From NCBI GenBank assembly GCA_033220425.1, contig CM065647.1:3658001-3722000 (forward strand): 64,000 nt of DNA, read 5' to 3'. Numbering within the stretch: position 1 is the stretch's first letter; each line of letters starts with the position of its first letter. Under the pieces are notes generated by a model that was not told the origin of the DNA, made no database searches, and saw only the letters and a list, made by a program, of their open reading frames with translations. The stretch comes from Lepraria neglecta. Taxonomy: Eukaryota > Ascomycota > Lecanoromycetes > Lecanorales > Stereocaulaceae. A program made the translations under genes and the position numbers. Positions 57,101-64,000 of this stretch are shown one piece after another.

Positions 57101-59283
57101 ATCTATTATCGTCTACTATTAACTAATAGGCCTAATACTAGTAATATTTCCAGATCATCCGAATTTAAGTACTTTTATCTTCCAGTTAATTTCTAGGTTA
57201 TATTTATTTAACTAAGGCATTCCCAAAATAACATTATAAGTAGCTATCCTAACTATATCAAATGTAATCTCCTCGTAGTATTACTAAATTATTACTAGTA
57301 GGGAGTATATCTCCTCCTCTACTTTTCCTATTGAGAATACTAACCTGTTAGCCAGGCGTAGCTCGTAAGACAATTTCTTCCTTCGGGTTAGTAGACCGCT
57401 TAAGTCCACCAAGTTCCTCGAGATAAAATTTCCTGTAGCCCCGCTGTCTATCATCGCCATGGTCCGCTATCTATTAATATTTACTAGTACAATAATATAA
57501 GTATGATACTGGGCGGAACACAATTATTACTTAGGGAATAACGTATTAATCTCCTTATACTTCCCTATAGTATAAGAGATTATTCTTTTCCCTATAATAG
57601 TAGGAAGCCGTATACTTCCTTTATACCCTTATACGGAATGTAATTATCGTATAAGTAGCTATACTATAGTACCTGGTTACAAGCTCCGTTCTTAAAGATC
57701 TTAAGCGAGTTATTTCTTTCCTTTTCCCACTTTTCGGTAAAGTATAGGAAGTAGTAATACTTCCTCTTACTTACAAGATACTATTAACATCTGTCTTCCT
57801 TACACTTGTGCCACCATATTTCTCTATAGTGAGCTTTCTTAAGTAAGGGTACCGTACGCTCTTTCGCTAGACGGCCCCGTTCTTCTCTATATACTAAATA
57901 GTCGGGTAATACACACTTAGTACATAGAACCTCGCCATATTACTAATATTCCCTATCGCTTCGATAGTCTCGTATAGGTTCTTCCCATTCGGGTTTTGCA
58001 GATAATTACTTCCTTAGTATACCTCGTACTTTTCCTTCAATTTCGTCGAAGAGTTTATTTTTATCTTCGTCCGATTAAGGTTCCCTAATCTCTGGCAATT
58101 TTCCTTCTACTTGGGATGTGGTAGATCCAGGTTCGGGTATCGATACTGGTCTCTCTAGACTAGCTTTCCGCTGTTCCTGATCCGTCTCATATTATTAAGA
58201 TTTATCACCATCCCTATAGTAGTATCTCTATACTTCTTTATTGAATTCTAATTCGAAGATATCGTCTTCCGAATCCTGATCTAATTCTTCTATATCGTAG
58301 AGTTACTATGTATCTTCAGAGTTTTCCTCGTTATCTAGAGGTCCTCCTTCTATTACGTTAATCTGCGGTCGGTGTACCATATTCTTCGACCTGTAGTCTC
58401 TAGCTATATAGCCCAGTTTGCTATAGCTATAGTAAGTAATTACTTTCTTTCCCCCGTGCTGCTTTTTCCCTTTAAAGTTTCCTTTCTTCTTTCCTATCTA
58501 GATAAAGTTAATCTCTATTAGTACTATACCACGGTAAGTATTACATTCTCTGTAATCTTATCGGTAATTCCTTGTTTTTGAGAAGAATCCCTTGTGTCGG
58601 GTTCCGCTAACTCCTCCGTCATGCCGCTTCTCTATAGATTATTCGAATAGTTTATTATCGATCTCGATCGTATTTTCTATAAGTCCGTCTAGAGTATTAA
58701 TTACTCCTCCGAATCTTATAAGCTCGTCTTTAATATTATCTTTAAGGCCCCGATAATATATCGTTATCAGCGTATCATCATCCTAGCCTATTTTGGTCGC
58801 GTACGTTTGAAATTAAGTTAAAAACTCTGACGCCGACTTCTTCTACTTTATATACTAAATGATGCGTATTACTACGTTTACCTTGTTAGAAGGTCCGAAT
58901 ATATAGCGGATTTCGACTATAAACTTTAGTATACTCTCTATCCAAGATTTAATATCGCTGTCCTCGTCGTCGTCTTCTATATACTTCTTTAGGAAAGGTT
59001 CGACCTACTTTTAGGCCCGTCCTCGTAGGTACGATATAGCGAAGGTAGTATATCTAGTTACTAGGAGCAAGTCTCCCTGGAATAGAAGGTACAGTTATAC
59101 TTGTGTAAGCTATGGCTCAAGCTTATCCCTGTCTCCGAAGTACAGGTCTGGTACTGTAACCTTGATCCTTTTTCCAGATCCTTCGTCTATAGTATAGTAT
59201 CTCTAGCCAGTAACCGTTAAGGTGCTTGGGGTAGGGTTTCTGCCTGAAGTTGTTGAAGAACTCATCCCTTAGGGTATTCAAAG

Positions 59284-59699
59284 TATTACGACCCTTACGT
59301 CCGATCGTTAACCTAACGGTGCGATAACCGAACGTATAGGGGTATATACGTCTTATGCTTCTGTGGGAGAGGAGTCACTCAGGTAGAATGGCAGTCTTCG
59401 TAGTAGTAGGTAGTCAATACATTCTATATTAATAACTAGTAAAGTATAGTACAAGGAGTACTAGGAAGATTAACCAAGTTGAACACGCTGTTCCAAGTAG
59501 TAGGCAAAGCCCCGTATATATAGACATAAGAAATCCTGCCAAGTACTCCATGAGCGTTATGAGCGCTGGCGCTCATTGCGCTTATCATTCTTAAGCGCCA
59601 TGAGCGCTGGCGCTCGTCGCGCTCATCGCTTCAGCTGCTAGTCCTGTCTGTAGTACTTTGTCCTACAGGATAGTCCTATTAGAACTACTGGTTCTAATA
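59284..59699 (-). repeat. 5' LTR of the inner Gypsy element
   Basis: 416 bp. It starts TATTACGACC, where the usual TG is altered, and carries the same palindromic GAGCGCTGGCGCTC motif as its partner at 53153-53568. Confidence 0.92.
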
Positions 59700-61127
59700 G
59701 CGTTCTTCCGCCAGACGGCCTCTTTCCTCCCTATATATCGAATAGTCGGGCAATATATATTTAGTATATAGAATCTCGCTATACTACTAATATTCCCTAT
59801 CGCATCGATAGTCTCGCGTAGGTTCGTCCCATTTGGGTTTTATAGATAATTATTTATTCAATATACCTCGTACTTTGCTTTCGATTTCGTCGAAGAGTTT
59901 ATATTCGTCTTCGTCCGATTGAGGTTCTTTAATTTCTAGTAATTTTCCTTCTGCTTGGGATATAGTGGATCCAGGTTCGGGTATCGACGCTAGTCTCTTT
60001 AGACTAGCTTTCCGCTGTTCCTGATCCGTCTTATATTATTAAGATCTATTACTATCCCTATAGTAATATCTCTATACTTCTTTATTGAATTCTAATTCGA
60101 AGATATCGTCTTCCGAATCCTGACTAGATTCTTCTTTATCGTGTAATTACTATGTTTCCTTAGAGTTTTCCTCGTTATCTAGAGGTCCTCCTTCTATTGC
60201 GTTAATCTGCGGTCGGTATACCATATTCTTCGACCTGTAGTCTCTAGCCATATAGCCCAGTTTGCTATAGCTATAGTAAGTAATTACTTTCTTTCCCCCG
60301 TGCTGCTTTTTCCCTTTAAAGTTTCCTTTCTTCTTTCCTATCTAAATAAAGTCAATCTCTATTAGTACTGTACTATAGTAGGTGTTATATTCCCTATAGT
60401 CTTGTCGGTAATTCCTTATCTTTGAAAAGAATCCCTCGTATCGGGTTCCGCTGACTCCTCTGTTATACTGTTTCTCTATAGATTATTCGAATAGCTTGTC
60501 GTCGATTTCGATCGCATTTTCTATAAGTCCGTCTAGAGTATTAATTACCCCTCCGAATCTTATGAGCTCGTCTTTGACATTGTCTTTAAGGCCTCGACGA
60601 TATATCGTTATCAGCGTATTATCATCCTAGCCTGTTTTAGTAGCGTATATTTGAAATTAAGTTGAAAACTCTAACGCTGACTTCTTCTGCTTCATATACT
60701 AAATGATACGTATTACTACGTTTGCCTCGTTGGAAGGTCCGAACATACGGCGGATTTCGACTATAAACTTTGGTATACTCTCTATCTAAGATTTAATATC
60801 GCTGTCCTCGTCGTTATCTTCTATATACTTCTTTAGGAAAGGTTCGACCCACTTCTAGGCCTGTCCTCGTAGGTATAATATGGCGAAGGTAGTATATCTA
60901 GTTACTAGGAGCAAGTCTCCCTGAAATAAGAGGTATAGTTATACTTGTGTAAGCTATGGCTCAAGCTTGTCCCTATCTCTATAGTACAGGTCTGGTACTG
61001 TAACCTTGATCCTTTTTCCAGATCCTTCGTCTATAGTATAGCGTCTCTGGCCAGTAACCGTTAAGGTGCTTAGGGTAGGGTTTCTGCCTGAAGTTATTGA
61101 AGAACTTATCCCTTAGGGTATTCAAAG

Positions 61128-61541
61128 TGTTACGACCTACGTCCGGCTGTTAACCTAACGGTGCGATAACCGACGTAGGGGTATCGTGTGTCTTATGCTT
61201 CTGTAGGAGAGGAGTCACTCAGGTAGAATGGCAGTCTTCTTAGGTGGAGGTAATCAATGCGTTCTATATTAATAACTAGTAAAGTATAGTACAAGGAATA
61301 CCAGGAAGATTAACCAAGTTGAACACGCTGTTCCAAACAGTGGGCAGAGCCCCGTATATATAGACATAAGAAATTCTGCCAAGCATTCCATGAGCGTTAT
61401 GAGCGCACGGCGCTCATTGCGCTCATCATTCTTGAGCGCCATGAGCGCACAGCGCTCGTCGCGCTCATCGCTACAGCTGCTAGTCCTATCTGTAGTACCT
61501 TGTCCTACAGGACAGTCCTGTCAGAACCACCGGTTCTAACA
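61128..61541 (-). repeat. 5' LTR of the outer Gypsy element
   Basis: 414 bp, TGTTACGACC...GGTTCTAACA, followed by the target duplication TATCT. Pairs with 48447-48860. Confidence 0.92.
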
Positions 61542-61594
61542 TATCTATTCTCTATACTACTAATATATTCTAGTAATTCTAAAGTAAACGTCTA

Positions 61595-61943
61595 TATTAC
61601 GAATCGTATATACTAGTATTATTTATATATATATATTATTCTTAATAGGAATAGAGATACTATATATATAAGAGAGTAAAGTAGATTTTAAGTATTACTA
61701 GACTAGTCTAGTATATAATAAGATATATTTAGTATCTAGTATAAGATCTATTATATATAATAAATAAGTAGAAAGTTAAGTATAATACTCTAAATAGTAA
61801 GTAGTACTCTATATATATAGATATAGGAAATCTTATACCAAGCCTTTATTCGAACCATTCGATAACTAGTCGATTCGAACGCCAAGACCATGCCGAGCAT
61901 TGCGCCAGCGCGCGTTACTATGATTATGGTCCGGGTTGTAACA
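61595..61943 (-). repeat. LTR of the older element, right copy
   Basis: Pairs with 48077-48403. It starts TATTACGA and ends GGGTTGTAACA. Its last 110 bases are much less mutated than the left copy. No matching target duplication is found outside the pair (GCCTT versus GTAAC). Confidence 0.7.
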
Positions 61944-62366
61944 GTAACTATTATAATTATAGCTGCTCGTCGGTAGTCGATAGCGCTTAGCTACGACTAT
62001 AATCCCTTATACGCGGTGCGGGCGTAGTTCTACTTCTACTGCAGGGCAATTAGTAATAGGCCTTTAAAGGGTAAGTTTAAGATAGGTATTTCGAACGTAT
62101 TATTCGAGAATTTAACAGGTTAAGATGTTACTAGTATAGTCAATGCCTCAACAGAACTACTGCCAATTTGGAAAGTCATTTGGAAACTAGAGGTAGTAAC
62201 GTAGGGAATATTTCCACCTGTAAAACATTGTTCAAATTAATGTTCTTTACTTTACCTGGGCTCAACACAATTCATTGCAAAGAAACCTTTGAAGACTTCC
62301 AAAGGTGATATCATAATCATTATCTAGTTCCATAATCCATTTCTAAGCTACATTCTGAAAATCAAT
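61944..62366. other. 3' flank of the PKS gene
   Basis: The first about 180 bases are TA-rich like the island. The remainder up to the PKS stop codon looks unmutated and probably holds the PKS 3' untranslated region. No gene is seen. Confidence 0.5.
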
Positions 62367-63974
62367 TTACTGTATAGCACGCTTAATGAAAGCACTAAGC
62401 TCTTGAATCTTGGGGCCAGGCCCCACCATTGAAAAGTGATTGACCTCGTCCAGCACGTGAATCTTCAAATTTTCCATCCCTACCAGAGAACCCCAGCCAC
62501 CTCCACTGAAGTCGGTGCGATTGTTGAGGAGCCAGATCATCTCCCTAGGGTCATCGGGTCGAATCTCCGGTCTCGGATCGCTTGGGTGCTTGCAGATACC
62601 ATCTCGGGCGTAGACAATATGAGTTTGAAGCGGTGGACCAGCAAATGGTCTCACCTTGTAGTCGTCCAGCGTAGTTAAGAAGGCATTGAAGTGAGGCCGT
62701 AGCCAGCTTGGGGGCGCTTTCCCCTTCGTGCCGAAAAAGTCTAGGGTGTCGAAGAAGTCGTACATACGCTCTGGTGGATTTTCCAGACCAAATGGATTTG
62801 GTGAATCGATGAGTATGAGACGAGCTGTCTCTTCACCTTCGCGTACCAGCTGTTGTGCGGTTTCGTAGGCACAAATACCCCCTGCTGACCAGCCGCCAAA
62901 ATAATAGGGGCCTCTAGGCTGTCGGCGACGGATCTCGAGTAGATATTTGGTTGACGCAAATTCGAAAGAGCATTTCATGTCCTGCGGCGTCTTCTGCCAA
63001 GGACAATTTAAGCCATATACAGCGATATCGGATGATACCTTGGGAAGCGATGCGTAAGAAGCAGCAGATCCAGAGCCATCCGGGAACAGAAACAATGTCT
63101 TTTTCGCAGCTTGAGGATTCCCCTGGAGCAAGATAGAAGTTGCATGAGGTGGCAAATCAGGTTCAGCTTCGACGACTTGACGTGCTGCACCAATAAGGGT
63201 CCTGTTGCCGCTTGGTCCCTTCGGCGTTAGGCCTAATGCCTTTTCGACCTCGTTTAGAGTGTCGTTGTCTGCGAGAAGAGTCTGGGGGAGCTCCATCTCC
63301 AATTCTTCACTGAGCTTGCCCATGATAGTGAGTGTGAGTAGGGAATCCATGCCAAGCTCCGAGAAGCTCGTCGAAGGTTTCAGATCTGCAATAGCGACAC
63401 CGGTCTCTTCAGCAATAGTGGCACGAATAGATTCAAGAATGTTGTCGGGGCCTGTGACCGATGATGAACTTGTGTCGTAGCTTTCAGACGAAGCATCGGT
63501 CGCTGGCGTTGAAACTGGCTCATCATCGCTCGAAGAGGCTGGGGACGCTGGCTCATTTTCGCTCCCACCGAGAAAATTTGTGAGGTCCTTGACAGTTGGA
63601 TAATCTGCGAAGAGCGTTGGGGATAAGTCGAGTCTCATTTCTTCTTGTATCCTACCAGATATCGTCAAGGACAGAAGAGAGTCAATGCCCTGGTCGGCAA
63701 ACTCTGAGTTCGGTGCAAGCTCTGCCAAATCAAGGCCGGCTTCTTCTGAGATGATCTTCATGACACGGGGTACGATGCTATTAGCCGATGGCGAATTGAC
63801 AGGCTTTGCTGCTGGTTTTGAAATCGAGACGGCCTTGGCTGCTGGCTGCGACTTCGACTGCGTAGGCAGATGGGGTTTCCCTGCTGCGGGGTTCGAGGGT
63901 TTCGGTGCACTCTTTGCGGGCCCGGATTTCGAAGGGAGTAGTTGATCCAGAACTTGGCGGGGTACACCTTGGAA
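62367..63974 (-). CDS. Non-reducing polyketide synthase, C-terminal exon: ACP-ACP-thioesterase (partial)
   Basis: The last exon of a multidomain iterative type I PKS, 535 residues plus stop; the KS, AT and product-template domains lie beyond the right edge. The order is FQGVPRQVLDQLLPS, then a Pro/Ala/Lys-rich linker. ACP1 follows with its phosphopantetheine Ser in DQGIDSLLSLTI, then a Ser/Asp-rich linker and ACP2 (ELGMDSLLTLTI). The thioesterase has nucleophile Ser in GGWSAGGICAYET, an acid in ILIDSPNPFG and a His in EVNHFSMVGP. The exon top is set at 63974 by a TAG acceptor with a GCTAAC branch point a few bases before it. Tandem ACPs plus TE are typical of conidial-pigment, melanin and orsellinate/depside-type synthases. 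TE release suggests an aromatic acid or cyclised product. The frame is intact. It is transcribed like the P450 and dehydrogenase genes. Confidence 0.93.
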   Translation of the reverse strand, partial: FQGVPRQVLDQLLPSKSGPAKSAPKPSNPAAGKPHLPTQSKSQPAAKAVSISKPAAKPVNSPSANSIVPRVMKIISEEAGLDLAELAPNSEFADQGIDSLLSLTISGRIQEEMRLDLSPTLFADYPTVKDLTNFLGGSENEPASPASSSDDEPVSTPATDASSESYDTSSSSVTGPDNILESIRATIAEETGVAIADLKPSTSFSELGMDSLLTLTIMGKLSEELEMELPQTLLADNDTLNEVEKALGLTPKGPSGNRTLIGAARQVVEAEPDLPPHATSILLQGNPQAAKKTLFLFPDGSGSAASYASLPKVSSDIAVYGLNCPWQKTPQDMKCSFEFASTKYLLEIRRRQPRGPYYFGGWSAGGICAYETAQQLVREGEETARLILIDSPNPFGLENPPERMYDFFDTLDFFGTKGKAPPSWLRPHFNAFLTTLDDYKVRPFAGPPLQTHIVYARDGICKHPSDPRPEIRPDDPREMIWLLNNRTDFSGGGWGSLVGMENLKIHVLDEVNHFSMVGPGPKIQELSAFIKRAIQ

Positions 63975-64000
63975 CTATTTGCGGTTAGCCATCGCCTTGT
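63975..64000 (-). other. 3' end of a PKS intron (partial)
   Basis: On the minus strand the sequence GCTAACCGCAAATAG has a branch-point-like GCTAAC and a TAG acceptor directly before the exon. Without an intron here the frame would hit a stop. The donor is outside the window. Confidence 0.65.

Larger units (their letters stand above)
53153..59699 (-). mobile_element. Inner Ty3/Gypsy retrotransposon, full-length fossil
   Basis: 416 bp LTRs (53153-53568 and 59284-59699) and flanking duplication GCGTT on both sides (before 53153 and after 59699). The length is 6547 bp and the coding sense is minus. Gag with zinc knuckle (near 58400) lies at about 57860-59270, protease at about 57200-57500 and reverse transcriptase at about 56050-57000. 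The catalytic YLDD motif is near 56360-56385. RNase H lies at about 55560-56050 and integrase at about 54140-55430. The longest surviving open stretch, 55157-55384, is the integrase zinc-binding region. All parts are in order, but RIP-type changes break every frame dozens of times. It belongs to the same family as the element it is inserted in and is the younger of the two by position. Confidence 0.93.
48447..61541 (-). mobile_element. Outer Ty3/Gypsy retrotransposon, interrupted by a second copy
   Basis: LTRs of 414 bp at both ends and flanking duplication TATCT (48442-48446 and 61542-61546). Without the inner insertion the element is 6548 bp, one base from the inner copy's 6547 bp. Coding sense is the minus strand. 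A polypurine tract lies next to the 48447-48860 LTR. The integrase region lies at about 49440-50700, RNase H and reverse transcriptase at about 50860-52200, the protease region at about 52500-52800 and gag (zinc knuckle near 60240) at about 59700-61120. The inner element sits in its gag region. It is a fossil with dozens of breaks, nearly all of RIP type. The LTR pair differs at few sites, so insertion was geologically recent. Confidence 0.92.
48404..61594 (-). mobile_element. Remnant interior of the older LTR element, now host to the Gypsy nest
   Basis: Only about 43 bases (48404-48446) and about 53 bases (61542-61594) of this element's interior remain between its two LTRs; everything else in this span is the inserted Gypsy pair. 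The left piece resembles the polypurine-tract side of the Gypsy elements, so the two families are related. The shape is that of a miniature (TRIM-like) element or of one that lost its interior before the insertion. It is the oldest layer of the nest and carries no coding region. Confidence 0.55.

Noticed and set aside
1-64000. tRNA, rRNA or CRISPR features
   Set aside because: No tRNA-like cloverleaf, rRNA segment or regular short-repeat array was seen by eye; CRISPR is not expected in a fungus.
63960-64000. Premature stop in the PKS
   Set aside because: The in-frame TAG directly follows a GCTAAC branch-point-like sequence and fits a normal 3' splice site.

Overview
The window is nuclear DNA of a filamentous ascomycete (Pezizomycotina). 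This rests on short introns with GTRNGT donors and CTAAC-like branch points, Zn2Cys6 regulators, a non-reducing polyketide synthase and repeats that look mutated by RIP (C:G to T:A, TA-rich). The class is not resolved; Leotiomycetes- or Lecanoromycetes-like gene content is only an impression.

Left part (1-22 kb): an intact orotidine-5'-phosphate decarboxylase gene (pyrG/URA3 type) and an intact three-exon protein phosphatase 1 regulator gene (GLC8/inhibitor-2). Between and after them lies a run of decaying host genes: a protein kinase, a small secreted precursor with Kex2-type peptide repeats (HKTAPFKR), two uncharacterised proteins, a displaced fragment of the GLC8 3' end, and two neighbouring paralogues with a STAND-like N-terminal helical domain. 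One paralogue is split by a 5'-truncated Ty1/Copia element whose integrase is fused in frame to the host N-terminus.

Border (22.7-24.6 kb): a 400 bp TIR element (TA target duplication) inside a larger inverted repeat, an AT-rich patch, and a second short TIR element 84 bp upstream of a regulator gene.

Right part (24.6-64 kb): a secondary-metabolite gene cluster with intact genes. In order: Zn2Cys6 regulator (+), MFS transporter (+), FAD monooxygenase (-), second Zn2Cys6 regulator (-), O-methyltransferase (+), iron-type alcohol dehydrogenase/maleylacetate reductase-like (-), cytochrome P450 (-), and the ACP-ACP-thioesterase end of a non-reducing PKS (-), which runs off the right edge. A likely logic is polyketide aromatic acid formation by the PKS, then hydroxylation or oxidation (FMO, P450), O-methylation, reduction and export.

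A transposon island of about 16.7 kb (45.25-61.95 kb) separates the P450 from the PKS. It holds a 2.1 kb Fot1/Pogo element and a three-level nest of LTR elements. One Gypsy copy is inserted in another of the same family, with target duplications GCGTT and TATCT, and this sits in a small older element of which little but LTRs remains. All are strongly RIP-mutated fossils. Both Gypsy copies also carry a conserved opposite-strand coding-like stretch next to the 3' LTR.
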